The notes beneath the pieces were generated by a model. That model saw only the letters and a program-made list of their open reading frames with translations. It was not told the DNA's origin and did no database searches. A DNA stretch of 64,000 nt from Dyadobacter sp. CY326 (GTDB lineage Bacteria; Bacteroidota; Bacteroidia; Cytophagales; Spirosomataceae): assembly GCF_021390515.1 (NCBI RefSeq), contig NZ_JAJUXI010000003.1:248001-312000 (forward strand). Reading direction: 5' to 3'. Position numbers and translations under genes: made by a program. Positions 17,658 to 26,584 of this stretch are shown piece after piece; the stretch's first letter is position 1, and each line of letters begins with the position of its first letter.

Positions 17658-18605
17658 TTGCTGGAAAAAATCATCACGCTCGAGGACGTTTCAATGGTAG
17701 ATTTTTTGGGTATTCACAATGTGAATATTAAAGAAGTTGCCGCTGCTTTCCCTGGAAGCAAAATTATTTCGCGCGGAAACGAGATCCGCATCCAGGGCAC
17801 TGCCCCGGAAATTATCCGTATTACAGATGTAATGGATTCGCTGATAGCGCATTACCAGAAATATGGGAAGGTTACCAACGATAATGTCAAAGGATATTTA
17901 AATGGAGTTGTAAAATCGCCTGTTGCCAGCGCTGAGGATGATGCGGATGTGATCATTTATGGCAACAAGGGATTGGTAGTGAAAGCAAAAACGCCAAACC
18001 AGAAATTGCTGGTGGAACAAGCTGAAAAGTTTGATCTCGTGTTTGCAGTCGGACCGGCCGGAACCGGAAAAACGTACACTGCTGTGGCCATTGCGGTCCG
18101 TGCATTGAAAAATAAGGAAGTCAGAAAGATCATTATAACGCGTCCTGCCGTCGAGGCTGGGGAAAACCTGGGCTTCTTACCAGGTGATTTGAAAGAAAAA
18201 ATTGATCCATATTTAAGACCAATTTACGACGCGCTGGATGATATGATCGCTCCTGAAAAGCTGAAATTGTATCTGGAAAGTCGCGTAATTGAGATTGCGC
18301 CGCTTGCTTACATGCGCGGAAGAACGCTGAATAATGCATTTATCCTGCTTGACGAAGCGCAGAACACGACGCCGATGCAGATGAAAATGTTCCTGACCCG
18401 TATGGGACCAAGTTCTAAGGCCATCATTACTGGCGATAAGTCGCAGATTGACTTGCCAAAAAACCTCAAATCCGGCTTGATTGATTCATTAGGCGTGCTG
18501 AAAGGCATTAAGGGGATCAGTTTTGTGGAGCTTGATGGATCTGACGTTGTAAGACACCGTTTGGTTAAAGATATACTTGCAGCTTATGACAAATCTGAGC
18601 AGTAA
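17658..18605 (+). CDS. PhoH family ATPase (PhoH-like/YbeZ type)
   Basis: 315 residues. An N-terminal KH-like region (VDFLGIHNVNIKEVAAAFPG) precedes the PhoH ATPase domain with Walker A GPAGTGKTYTA (132-142), Walker B FILLDEAQNTTP and the sensor segment AIITGDKSQIDLP. YbeZ-type proteins bind RNA and act with the endonuclease YbeY in rRNA processing; ybeY itself is not adjacent here. The start is given as TTG 17658 because the residues before the in-frame ATG (17694), LEKIITLEDVSMV, match the usual beginning of Bacteroidota members; ATG 17694 is the alternative. The 246 bp to dnaB is a shared divergent promoter region. Confidence 0.92.
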   Translation: MLEKIITLEDVSMVDFLGIHNVNIKEVAAAFPGSKIISRGNEIRIQGTAPEIIRITDVMDSLIAHYQKYGKVTNDNVKGYLNGVVKSPVASAEDDADVIIYGNKGLVVKAKTPNQKLLVEQAEKFDLVFAVGPAGTGKTYTAVAIAVRALKNKEVRKIIITRPAVEAGENLGFLPGDLKEKIDPYLRPIYDALDDMIAPEKLKLYLESRVIEIAPLAYMRGRTLNNAFILLDEAQNTTPMQMKMFLTRMGPSSKAIITGDKSQIDLPKNLKSGLIDSLGVLKGIKGISFVELDGSDVVRHRLVKDILAAYDKSEQ

Positions 18606-19872
18606 GTCCCTGCTGACCATTTTACTGATATTTTTATCAAGAACGTTCATGCTGGCGCAGGATAGCGATGCTTTGTTGCAACGCTGCGCCAGCACCGAAC
18701 TGGAAGCATTAAAACTTTCCAGATATCCGGCATTACAAAAGCTGCGAAACAAGTCCGAAGAAGCGATTCAGAACAGGATCAAAGTCAACAAGGCTTTGCG
18801 GACGTCTGCGGATGAGATCGTGACCATTCCCGTTGTTGTCCATGTCATTCACAGTGAGGAAGGCAATCCTATTGGCGGCCAGGGCAATGCGAATATTTCG
18901 GACGACCAGATTCAGAGCCAGATCGACGTTTTGAATGAAGATTACAGCAACACTTCGGGTTACAAAGGATTTTATACGGACTCACTGGGCGTCGACACAG
19001 GCATTCGATTCAAGCTTGTGACAGTTGTCAGGACATTTAATGAAAAAACACAGTTCAGTCCGATCACCGACGCTGACGAACTGGCTGCAATTTCACCGGC
19101 ATGGCTTACAAACCGTTATTTGAATATCTGGGTTTGCAGGCTTTCTGACCGTTATCTAGGCACATCTCAGTTTCCCGTTGTAACCGAAATCAATGAGCTA
19201 ACGACTGGCCTTTCCAACGAGGCGGAAAAAGCTGTGGATGCATTAACGGACGGCGTGATCATTGACTTTCGTTATTTTGGCAGGAATTCGCCCGCGATCA
19301 CGAGTGCCGTTTACAACCTGGGCCGCACGACCACGCATGAGGTCGGGCATTGGCTTGGATTGATACACATCTGGGGCGACCGGAATTGCGGCACCGATCA
19401 TTGTGCCGACACGCCGACTGCTTTTACGAAAAACGAAACGACCGACATTTCCTGCACGCCCGTCTTTTCAGATTGCCGAGGCGTAACCACGCGAAATATG
19501 ATTGAAAACTACATGGATTATTCGCCTGACGCATGTATGAGCGTTTTTACGAATGACCAAAAGGAGCGCATGCATGCGGTTTTACAATTGAGTCCGCGAC
19601 GTGCAAAGCTTGTTGAATATTCAAAAATCTCTGGCGATAACTTGCTTGTGGAGCTTTACCCGAACCCCGTCAGTGACCAATTAACTGCCAATATATACAC
19701 ACCAAACTATCAGATTTTTACCGTGAACGTATTTGACCAAAGGGGCCATCGCATTGTTTCTGATGCGGTTAACCTCAATTATCTGGATGTAAACAAGTTT
19801 CCAAGCGGCTTGTATTTTTATAAAGTTTCGTCTGGCGGACAAACGATTACCAAACGCTTTGTAGTCCGCTAA
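18586..19872 (+). CDS. Secreted M43 (pappalysin-like) zinc metalloprotease with T9SS type A C-terminal domain
   Basis: 428 residues from the ATG at 18586, which lies inside the last codons of phoH; the TTG at 18577 is less likely. A signal peptide (SLLTILLIFLSRTFMLAQ) is followed by a pro-region and the catalytic domain: HEVGHWLGLIH (zinc ligands near 251, 255 and 261, catalytic Glu 252) and a Met-turn at NYMDYSPDACM. This is the metzincin signature of family M43. The last ~75 residues (VELYPNPVSDQL to KRFVVR) form a type A T9SS sorting domain, so the enzyme is probably secreted or surface-bound. The 20-bp overlap with phoH and the 3-bp gap to comEC indicate co-transcription, although no functional link is obvious. 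Confidence 0.9.
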   Translation: MTNLSSKSLLTILLIFLSRTFMLAQDSDALLQRCASTELEALKLSRYPALQKLRNKSEEAIQNRIKVNKALRTSADEIVTIPVVVHVIHSEEGNPIGGQGNANISDDQIQSQIDVLNEDYSNTSGYKGFYTDSLGVDTGIRFKLVTVVRTFNEKTQFSPITDADELAAISPAWLTNRYLNIWVCRLSDRYLGTSQFPVVTEINELTTGLSNEAEKAVDALTDGVIIDFRYFGRNSPAITSAVYNLGRTTTHEVGHWLGLIHIWGDRNCGTDHCADTPTAFTKNETTDISCTPVFSDCRGVTTRNMIENYMDYSPDACMSVFTNDQKERMHAVLQLSPRRAKLVEYSKISGDNLLVELYPNPVSDQLTANIYTPNYQIFTVNVFDQRGHRIVSDAVNLNYLDVNKFPSGLYFYKVSSGGQTITKRFVVR

Positions 19873-19875
19873 CAT

Positions 19876-21654
19876 ATGCTGCCTCGCGCCCCCTTCGTCG
19901 GGATCGTGCTGTTTTACATTGCGGGCATTTTGCTAAGTTCTCTGTTTCCGGCATTCCTGCATTCGCAAATCATATTTTTTGGTATTATCTGCGCCTGTTT
20001 TCTGGTGTCAATGTTGTGTTATGCCAAAAGTTTCAAAAGCGCTTTTGGTGTTACGTTTGCCATGTTTTCGGTTGCTATTGGTGGCTTCTCGAAGACAATG
20101 TTTGAGCAGCGCAACGACACGAACATTGCTGCACTGAATAGTAAAACTTACACGGCATATGAAGCCGAAATCACAACATTGCCTGAGAAAAGAGCCAAAA
20201 CTGTGCGTTTTGAGGCGATCATCAAGCGCATCAGGATTAACAAACAATGGCTTCCGGTCTCTGTGAAAGCACTGATCAATGTTTCCGACGATGCGACCTC
20301 CATTCCAAAACCTGGCGAGTGGGTGATCGTTAGCGGAACATTGGAACAGCCTATGGAAGCCAAAAACCCCATGCAGTTTGATTATCGGGCGTTTCTTAGG
20401 AACAAAGGAATCGTTTGGACGGATTATCTTTCGAACAATTCATTTACAATTTTGCCGGGTGAGCAGACTTTTGTGTTTCAGCGTTGGAGCACTAACATTT
20501 CGGAATGGTCGGCTCAGGTTTTACGCGAAAATATCCCGGACGATGATGCTTACGGGCTTGTAAAAGCCATGTTGCTCGGCCGGCGCGACGATCTGCAAGC
20601 TGACTTGGTAACCGATTATACGGCTTCCGGAGCGGTTCACATTCTTTCGGTTTCGGGCATGCACGTTGCCATTATTTTCCTGGTAATCAGTCATTTATTG
20701 GGCTGGATAAAGCGCTGGCATTATGGAAAGTGGCTTTATTTGGTTGCAGTGATTGCATTGCTCTGCTTCTACGCTCTCGTAACGGGCTTGCCAGCATCCG
20801 TCCAGCGAGCGACGTTAATGTGCATTGTCTTCGTCGTAGCAGAAGTTTTTGCAAGAAAGCAGAACGCGATGAACACGCTGGCTTTCTCTGCATTTTTGAT
20901 TTTGTTATTTGATCCGGCCGCGTTGTATGATGTTGGTTTTCAGCTCTCTTATCTTGCTATGAGCGGCATCTTTTTGTTGTACGAGCCGATTAACAACTTT
21001 TTTACTCCCAACAACCGGATCATTAAATTTGTCTGGCAAATTTCAGCGCTTTCCTTCGCGGCGCAATTGGCGACTTTTCCGTTAAGTCTGTTCTATTTTC
21101 ATCAATTTCCAAGCTATTTCTGGCTTATCAATCCATTTGTCATTGCGTTTACGAATGTGCTTTTGCCCGCAGCGCTGCTGTTATTGCTGGTTTCCCTCGT
21201 TAAGATTTTTTGGCTGCAATGGCTTGTTAATCAGATTGTCTTGCTTTCCGCTTACTTGACAAATGTTGCTGTTTCCGTTCCAAAATCGCTGCCTGGATAT
21301 TTGATAGAAAACCTGAATCTCGACAAAGTTGAGGTCGTCATTTTGTATGCAGTGCTTTTATTGATTTGGCTGACTTATGAGAAGCGGTCGTTTCAGTTTC
21401 TGAAAGCGGCTTGTTTAGTGGTGTTCATGTTCGCTTGTTACGGCGTCTCCAAGAGTTTGCAAATAAGGCTGTCCAACGATGTTGTCACGCATTCGATTCC
21501 TAATCACTTGGCAATGAGTTTTAAGCAAAACGATGTTCTATATGTCGTGAGTGACAAGGCATTACGCGAAGATGCCAATGCTTATAACTTTTGCATCAGG
21601 AATTACGCCATCAGCCAGGAAGTGCAGCAAACCGTTTTTGTTACGGCGAAATAA
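19876..21654 (+). CDS. comEC: ComEC/Rec2 family DNA-uptake channel protein
   Basis: 592 residues with an N-terminal DUF4131-type region (two membrane helices, then a soluble OB-like part), followed by the Competence domain with about seven helices. Diagnostic segments are AMLLGRRDDLQADLVTDYTASGAVHILSVSGMHVAI, which is the most conserved ComEC stretch (split here as AMLLGRRDDLQAD and HILSVSGMHVAI), and PASVQRATLMCIV. The C-terminal metallo-beta-lactamase domain found in Bacillus ComEC is absent, as in many Bacteroidota. The protein would move single-stranded DNA across the inner membrane during natural transformation. The start is ATG, 3 bp after the M43 gene. A dCMP deaminase (a ComEB homologue) lies about 1.1 kb downstream. 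Confidence 0.9.
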   Translation: MLPRAPFVGIVLFYIAGILLSSLFPAFLHSQIIFFGIICACFLVSMLCYAKSFKSAFGVTFAMFSVAIGGFSKTMFEQRNDTNIAALNSKTYTAYEAEITTLPEKRAKTVRFEAIIKRIRINKQWLPVSVKALINVSDDATSIPKPGEWVIVSGTLEQPMEAKNPMQFDYRAFLRNKGIVWTDYLSNNSFTILPGEQTFVFQRWSTNISEWSAQVLRENIPDDDAYGLVKAMLLGRRDDLQADLVTDYTASGAVHILSVSGMHVAIIFLVISHLLGWIKRWHYGKWLYLVAVIALLCFYALVTGLPASVQRATLMCIVFVVAEVFARKQNAMNTLAFSAFLILLFDPAALYDVGFQLSYLAMSGIFLLYEPINNFFTPNNRIIKFVWQISALSFAAQLATFPLSLFYFHQFPSYFWLINPFVIAFTNVLLPAALLLLLVSLVKIFWLQWLVNQIVLLSAYLTNVAVSVPKSLPGYLIENLNLDKVEVVILYAVLLLIWLTYEKRSFQFLKAACLVVFMFACYGVSKSLQIRLSNDVVTHSIPNHLAMSFKQNDVLYVVSDKALREDANAYNFCIRNYAISQEVQQTVFVTAK

Positions 21655-21656
21655 AC

Positions 21657-22739
21657 CTATTGCACTGCATAGACAGCCGCAATCTCATCCGCCACTTTCC
21701 TGTCCCATGCGGCTTGGGCGCCAGCATTGAGGCCGTGACCGGTTTCTCCATCATATTGTTCCTGGTCGTTGTTCATTTCGCGGAATGCTTCCAAAAACTG
21801 ATATTGGATTTCGCTGTCATAGTCTTCAATCGACAGATCCGCATTGCGCAAGCGTGCTTTGAATTTCTCAACAACCAGTCTCGTAATGTCGAAGTGAATT
21901 TGTTCATGCCGCAATGTGCTGGCAGTGCGTGATTCCGGTCTTCCCCATGACATGCTTTTAACCATGAATGTCTTCAATCCTATTTCCACCACCAAGTCGT
22001 CGTCTTTTGGATAGGATCGGCCTTCGTAACCAAAACTCGTGAAAACAGCCGCTGCATATCTGCTGCCAGGCTTCGCATTGCGCACTTTGAAATCGTCCCA
22101 GATGAGTGGGCGCTTGGGAGAATAAAAGACCGTATCCGGATCATTGGTCACAAGTTCTTTGAAAACCAGTTGTACGTTTCGTGCGAGCGCCGGATTTTTG
22201 CCCGCATTGAGCGTCATCCACTTTTGGAAATGCGCCAATGACTGATCGAGTAACTGCTCAATGAGCTTTTCGTAATCAAAATCCCGCTCGGGACGCGTGT
22301 AATTGACAGCCGTCTGATAATTGGTAAGCTCCACCGGCTGCATGTTGCGATACCAACGGAATTTTACAGACAGCTTCATCTCGCCAGTGACTTTATTAGG
22401 AGCAACGCGCTTTTCTTGCACAGACAGTTCTTTAACGCTAATGTAAAGCGGCAAGTAAGTCTGATCCTTTTTCGAAGCAGCGAACGACCAGTAAGTGAAG
22501 AGTTCTTTGTCCAGCTTCCCAGGCAATCCAATGGGCGTTTCTTTGCCCAACGCAATAACCTTACCCAATGATGATCCAGGAATAAGGCGTTGGTCTTCAA
22601 CCTCCTGAATGTAAAATTTATATGTTTTCAACAAGGATGCCGGATCTTGCGCAAGCTTTATCACCACGCGGTCCTGCTGGGCAAATGCAGTTGCGTGTGT
22701 AAAGATCATTGCCAGCAAAAACATCATTCTAATGCGCAT
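21657..22739 (-). CDS. Secreted DUF922-like putative zinc protease
   Basis: 360 residues with a signal peptide (MMFLLAMIFTHATAFAQ). The C-terminal third resembles DUF922: LIWDDFKVRNAKPGS, then LRHEQIHFDITRLVVEKFK, and the closing GHGLNAGAQAAWDRKVADEI. The HEQIH run has the spacing HExxH, suggesting a metal site; DUF922 is annotated as a predicted secreted zinc-dependent protease but I know of no biochemical proof. The N-terminal ~190 residues are not recognised. Its stop is 2 bp from that of comEC on the other strand. The substrate is unknown. Confidence 0.68.
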   Translation of the reverse strand: MRIRMMFLLAMIFTHATAFAQQDRVVIKLAQDPASLLKTYKFYIQEVEDQRLIPGSSLGKVIALGKETPIGLPGKLDKELFTYWSFAASKKDQTYLPLYISVKELSVQEKRVAPNKVTGEMKLSVKFRWYRNMQPVELTNYQTAVNYTRPERDFDYEKLIEQLLDQSLAHFQKWMTLNAGKNPALARNVQLVFKELVTNDPDTVFYSPKRPLIWDDFKVRNAKPGSRYAAAVFTSFGYEGRSYPKDDDLVVEIGLKTFMVKSMSWGRPESRTASTLRHEQIHFDITRLVVEKFKARLRNADLSIEDYDSEIQYQFLEAFREMNNDQEQYDGETGHGLNAGAQAAWDRKVADEIAAVYAVQ

Positions 22740-22807
22740 ACTTGAAAATCTATTGTTGAATCAGTGTTCAATTCTATAAGTTTGTGTAAAATTTATTGAC
22801 CAAACTA

Positions 22808-23293
22808 ATGACCTTACTTACAACGAATTTGCGGCCGAAATTTGATGATATCTACATGGAATTGGCAAAAAATCTGGCGCTGCGTTCCCATTGTATCAAA
22901 GCCCAGGTTGGTGCTGTATTAACAAAAGACACACGGATTATTTCAATCGGTTACAATGGTCCGCCGGCTGGAACACACAATTGCGACGAAGAATTTCCGG
23001 AAGTTGGATGTCCAAGAGATGCAAAAGGAAGTTGCTCTCTCGCATTGCACGCCGAACAAAACGCAATTCTGTTTGCCGTAAAAAACGGTTCCAATATCGA
23101 AGGATCGACCCTTTTCGTAACATTAGCCCCATGCATTGCCTGCGCGCGGGTTATTTACACAATGAAAATAAAGAAAGTGATTTTCCTGAATTCCTACGCA
23201 GCATACAAAGGAATCGCAATTGAGGAAGGAGTGGAGTTTTTGAAAAGATTCGGAGTGGAAGTGGAGCAGTATGCAGTTTCAATGAGTGAATGA
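22808..23293 (+). CDS. Deoxycytidylate (dCMP) deaminase
   Basis: 161 residues from ATG 22808; the TTG at 22796 is a weaker start. Zinc-site motifs of the cytidine/dCMP deaminase family are complete: HAEQNAI (His81, catalytic Glu83) and PCIACARV (Cys109 and Cys112). The insert with HNCDEEFPEVGCPRDAKGSC is the cysteine-rich loop typical of dCMP deaminase/ComEB proteins rather than tRNA or guanine deaminases. It converts dCMP to dUMP for thymidylate synthesis. The last three codons fall inside a tetranucleotide repeat that continues into the terminator, so the C-terminus may vary between strains. Confidence 0.92.
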   Translation: MTLLTTNLRPKFDDIYMELAKNLALRSHCIKAQVGAVLTKDTRIISIGYNGPPAGTHNCDEEFPEVGCPRDAKGSCSLALHAEQNAILFAVKNGSNIEGSTLFVTLAPCIACARVIYTMKIKKVIFLNSYAAYKGIAIEEGVEFLKRFGVEVEQYAVSMSE

Positions 23294-23324
23294 GTGAATG
23301 AGTGAGTGAGTGAATGACTGAATA
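23281..23324. repeat. Degenerate GAGT/GAAT tetranucleotide tandem repeat
   Basis: About ten imperfect tetranucleotide units (GAGT, GAAT, GACT) in tandem, beginning in the last codons of the dCMP deaminase gene and running through its stop codon into the left arm of the terminator. Such tracts are prone to slipped-strand change. Because the unit length is not a multiple of three, loss or gain of one unit upstream of the stop would change the last residues of the enzyme only slightly, as further stops (TGA) occur in each unit. Confidence 0.8.
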
Positions 23325-23355
23325 TTCTTTTTCTATTCAGTCATTCACTTATTCA
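23303..23355. terminator. Long bidirectional terminator hairpin between dCMP deaminase and FKBP genes
   Basis: Arms 23303-23324 and 23334-23355 pair with two G.T wobbles over 22 positions; the inner 16 bp are perfect Watson-Crick pairs. The 9-nt loop is ttctttttc. The hairpin lies between two convergent genes that stop at 23293 and 23360. The left arm is part of the tetranucleotide repeat, so the right arm looks like its inverted counterpart. Confidence 0.75.
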
Positions 23356-23359
23356 ATCA

Positions 23360-23875
23360 TTAATGATGATGCACGCCACCGGCTCCGTGAACGTGGCCGT
23401 GGCTGATTTCTTCCTGAGTGGCTGGGCGGATGGAGATGATCTGACCTTTGAAATGCATCTCTTTTCCTGCAAGCGGATGGTTGAAGTTCATGACAACAAT
23501 ATCGCCATTGATTTCAACAACTTGTCCGTGCATTCTTTCGCCGTCTTCATTGGTCATTGGAATGATATTGCCGATTTGCAGCAATTCATCTTCATTAACA
23601 TCTTCCATCTGGAAAACCGACTTCGGCAATTCAACAATTGCTTCTTCGTCAAACTCGCCATAACCCTCTTCGGGTGCCACAGTAAACTCAAATATATCTC
23701 CGGCAACAAGCCCTTCGATCTGGTTCTCAAAACCTTCCGGAAGCCCGCTGATGCCTTGAATGAAGTACATTGGATCTTCTTCTGTAACAACTTCAACCAC
23801 ATCTGTTTCCCCGTCTGTGTCAGGAATTCGCAGGCTGTATGTCAACGCTATCACGTTATTTTTTTCGACTTTCAT
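23360..23875 (-). CDS. FKBP-type peptidyl-prolyl cis-trans isomerase, SlyD-like
   Basis: 171 residues. The FKBP half starts VIALTYSLRIPDTDGE and includes FIQGISGLPEGFENQIEGLVAGD, where the SlyD-type insert-in-flap domain begins; the IF domain runs through PEEGYGEFDEEAIVELPKSVF and the chain closes with FNHPLAGKEMHFKGQI, the SlyD signature. The tail HGHVHGAGGVHHH is His-rich and likely binds nickel or another metal, as in E. coli SlyD. It acts in the cytoplasm as a folding helper and metal carrier. It is the only gene in its unit, bounded by the long hairpin on one side and a divergent gene on the other. Confidence 0.92.
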   Translation of the reverse strand: MKVEKNNVIALTYSLRIPDTDGETDVVEVVTEEDPMYFIQGISGLPEGFENQIEGLVAGDIFEFTVAPEEGYGEFDEEAIVELPKSVFQMEDVNEDELLQIGNIIPMTNEDGERMHGQVVEINGDIVVMNFNHPLAGKEMHFKGQIISIRPATQEEISHGHVHGAGGVHHH

Positions 23876-23971
23876 TTGCTAGTTTGATTAAAATACTTGT
23901 TGTTGTAAAAAATTGTTCCAAGTAAAGGAGCGCAAACAAACGTACGGCAAATTTGTCAAATTGTCATTTAC

Positions 23972-24568
23972 ATGAATTTTTTAGCACACATTTTGCTGTC
24001 CGGAAATAAGGAGGGAGTGATCATGGGAAATTATGTCGGCGATTTCGTGAAGGGCCGGCTGACCGATGAAAGGACTGCGGATTGGGATGCGGATTATGTT
24101 ACAGGATTGAAATTGCACCGGTTTATTGACTTTTTTACAGACCATCATGACGTGGTCCGCGAGGCAACACATAAGGCTGCGTTGTCGCAGGGAAAGCTTT
24201 CGGGCATTGTTATGGACATTTACTTCGATTATTTTCTGGCAAAATATTTTGACAATTTCTCTTCCCAACCCTTGGCCGCTTATGCGCGCAACATGTACGC
24301 GCTCATCGAACGAAACGCTCGGTTTGTGACAAAAGAAATGGCTCCGATGGTGGAATCCATGATCCGGCAGGATTGGCTGACAACCTATGCCTCGCTCGAA
24401 GGCGTGGACCTTACTTTTCACAGGCTTTCAAGACGGGCGCCATATCTCGCACCATTGCGAAATGCCATGCTGGAATTGAGAGAAAACGAAGCTTTTTATC
24501 ACGATAAATTTTCCGCCTTCTTTCCGGAACTTCAAAAGGAATCGGAACAGTTCATATTGACACATTAA
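23972..24568 (+). CDS. acpH: Acyl carrier protein phosphodiesterase (AcpH-like, DUF479)
   Basis: 198 residues with the AcpH signature at the N-terminus: MNFLAHILLSGNKEGVIMGNYVGDFVKG, read in two parts (NFLAHILLSGN and MGNYVGDFVKG), followed by GLKLHRFIDFFTDHHDVV with the HD-like metal residues. AcpH removes 4'-phosphopantetheine from holo-acyl carrier protein. Many Bacteroidota members are annotated this way without testing, and the family is related to HD-domain hydrolases. The gene is 24 bp upstream of holA and probably co-transcribed with it. Confidence 0.82.
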   Translation: MNFLAHILLSGNKEGVIMGNYVGDFVKGRLTDERTADWDADYVTGLKLHRFIDFFTDHHDVVREATHKAALSQGKLSGIVMDIYFDYFLAKYFDNFSSQPLAAYARNMYALIERNARFVTKEMAPMVESMIRQDWLTTYASLEGVDLTFHRLSRRAPYLAPLRNAMLELRENEAFYHDKFSAFFPELQKESEQFILTH

Positions 24569-24592
24569 CTTCTTTCCATTACAGGCATTTCA

Positions 24593-25612
24593 ATGGCCCA
24601 GACACCGGATATTGTATTAAAAGAAATCAGAAGCAAGAAATTCAGGCCCATTTATTTCCTGCATGGCGACGAGCCTTATTATATTGATTCGATTGCGGAA
24701 GAGCTCGAAAAACGAGTTGTTGCTGAGTCTGAGAAGGGATTTAACCAGTTTGTCTTATATGGAAAGGACACGGACGTTTCGGGCGTGATCGGGTATGCGC
24801 GACGTTATCCATTCATGTCGGAGCGGCAGTTGATCCTGGTTAAAGACGCGAACAAACTGGGCGGCATTGAGCAAAAGGATCAACAAGCTCGCTTGGAAGA
24901 TTATGCGCTGAATCCATTGAACAGCACGGTGCTCGTCTTTTGTTTTCACTCCAATGCAGACGAGCGAAAAACATTCATCAAAGCCATGAACAACAATGGC
25001 GTTGTAGTGCAGTCTAAGAAGATGTATGACAACAAGTTACCGGAATGGGTGGCGTCATTTTGTCAGCATGAAGGCGTGAAAATAAGCCCGAAGGCAGTGC
25101 AAATGCTGGTTGATAACATTGGCAACGATTTGAAAAGGTTGTCCAATGAGATCCGCAAAATTATGGTGAACCTGCGCGTGGACGAAGGCATTGACGCAGC
25201 TGCGGTGGAGCGGTTTGTGGGGATCAGCAAGGAATATAATGTGTTTGAATTCCAAAAGGCGCTCATGACGCGGGACGTGATGAAGGCCAATCAGATCGCT
25301 TCCTATTTTTCAGCCAATTCAAAGGATAATCCACTGGCGCCCATACTGATCATTCTGTTTGGTTTTTATTCCAAATTGCTGCTTGCGCATGCCAGCAAGG
25401 ACAAAACGGAGAAAGGGCTTGCTGCGGAACTGGGTGTTAATCCATATTTTGTGAAGGATTATTTGCTGGCCATCCGCAATTATCCGTTGCCCAAGGTGGC
25501 GAACATCATTCATTATCTGCGCGAATGTGATGCTAGAATGAAAGGCTTGGATGGCGTGAGCATTCCCGAGGGAGAATTGCTGAAAGAACTGGTTTTTAAA
25601 ATAATCCATTAA
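24593..25612 (+). CDS. holA: DNA polymerase III delta subunit
   Basis: 339 residues. The opening FRPIYFLHGDEPYYIDSIAEEL is the conserved N-terminal motif of HolA, in which the Walker A site is degenerate. Domain I ends near VVQSKKMYDNKLPEWV; the characteristic DNIGNDLKRLSNEIRKIMV lies in domain II, and the C-terminal helical collar starts at VFEFQKALMTRD. The protein opens the sliding clamp within the clamp loader. The stop is 60 bp before the glycosylase gene, and a short AT-rich gap there could hold a promoter. Confidence 0.93.
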   Translation: MAQTPDIVLKEIRSKKFRPIYFLHGDEPYYIDSIAEELEKRVVAESEKGFNQFVLYGKDTDVSGVIGYARRYPFMSERQLILVKDANKLGGIEQKDQQARLEDYALNPLNSTVLVFCFHSNADERKTFIKAMNNNGVVVQSKKMYDNKLPEWVASFCQHEGVKISPKAVQMLVDNIGNDLKRLSNEIRKIMVNLRVDEGIDAAAVERFVGISKEYNVFEFQKALMTRDVMKANQIASYFSANSKDNPLAPILIILFGFYSKLLLAHASKDKTEKGLAAELGVNPYFVKDYLLAIRNYPLPKVANIIHYLRECDARMKGLDGVSIPEGELLKELVFKIIH

Positions 25613-25672
25613 AGTGCACAATGCAGCAAGAAGCAGGTTTCGACTTATTTTTGGCTGCAATATTTTTGGTAA

Positions 25673-26584
25673 ATGAATAGTGAACGCACGATTTTAATCC
25701 CCATTCCAGCGCTTTTCAGCTTTGACGAATGTCTTTGGTTCCTAAATCGCAATTATGACGATTGTCTGCACATTATCAAAGACGGCGCCATTTTCAAGTC
25801 GATTGAGATTGAAAAAGAGATTTTGCTGATTTGCATTAAAGAAAACGGCGGATTTCTTGAACTGGACATTCTGGTTGGCGAGCCCAGCCAGGAAAACAAG
25901 GCTTATCTCGTTGCCTATGTTCGCGAGTGGTTTGATATGGACACCAACATTCAGCCTTTTTACGATAAGTTGAAAACCGACGGTCGCCTGGCTTACATGA
26001 CCGAGCGCTACAAAGGCCTTCGGCTGATTGGGATTTCCAATTTGTTTGAAGCCATTTGCTGGTGCATCATAGGTCAGCAGATTAATTTGTCTTTTGCGTA
26101 CAAGGTTAAACGCCGACTGGTTGAGCGTTACGGCCCGAGGATTGACTTTAACAACGAATCCTATTACACATTTCCGGAGCCAGAGATTTTGGCGAATGTA
26201 GACATTGACGATTTGAAGGCAATGCAGTTTTCCCAACAAAAGGCAGATTACGTGATTGGCATTGCCAAAGCATTTGCCAGCGGGAGTCTGGATAAGGAAT
26301 CTTTACGCGCTTTGCCGGACTTCACTGCCCGTAAAAAGGCATTGACGGCGCACAAAGGAATCGGCGCCTGGACTGCCAATTATGCATTGATGAAATCGCT
26401 TAAAGAACCAGAGGGCATTCCGCATGGCGACATTGGTTTGCTGAATGCGCTTTCCAGCCACAACATTATCCATGAAAGGAGTGAAACGAGCAAGATCGAA
26501 GCGCTATTCAGCAATTTTGCCGGTTGGGAAAGTTATCTCGTTTTTTATTTGTGGAGAAGCCTCACGGTCAAGGTTTTGGAATAA
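25673..26584 (+). CDS. DNA-3-methyladenine glycosylase II (AlkA-like)
   Basis: 303 residues with an AlkA N-terminal beta domain (FSFDECLWFLNRNYDDCLH) and an HhH-GPD domain. CWCIIGQQINLSFAYKVKRRL is the first conserved helix of the glycosylase, the helix-hairpin-helix is LTAHKGIGAWTANYALM, and the catalytic Asp is residue 253 in HGDIGL. No 4Fe-4S cysteines follow, as expected for AlkA. It excises alkylated purines, starting base excision repair. The 3' end overlaps the convergent Ada-type zinc gene by 17 bp, and a 2OG-Fe(II) oxygenase follows that gene, so three genes with alkylation-damage associations sit together. Confidence 0.92.
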   Translation: MNSERTILIPIPALFSFDECLWFLNRNYDDCLHIIKDGAIFKSIEIEKEILLICIKENGGFLELDILVGEPSQENKAYLVAYVREWFDMDTNIQPFYDKLKTDGRLAYMTERYKGLRLIGISNLFEAICWCIIGQQINLSFAYKVKRRLVERYGPRIDFNNESYYTFPEPEILANVDIDDLKAMQFSQQKADYVIGIAKAFASGSLDKESLRALPDFTARKKALTAHKGIGAWTANYALMKSLKEPEGIPHGDIGLLNALSSHNIIHERSETSKIEALFSNFAGWESYLVFYLWRSLTVKVLE

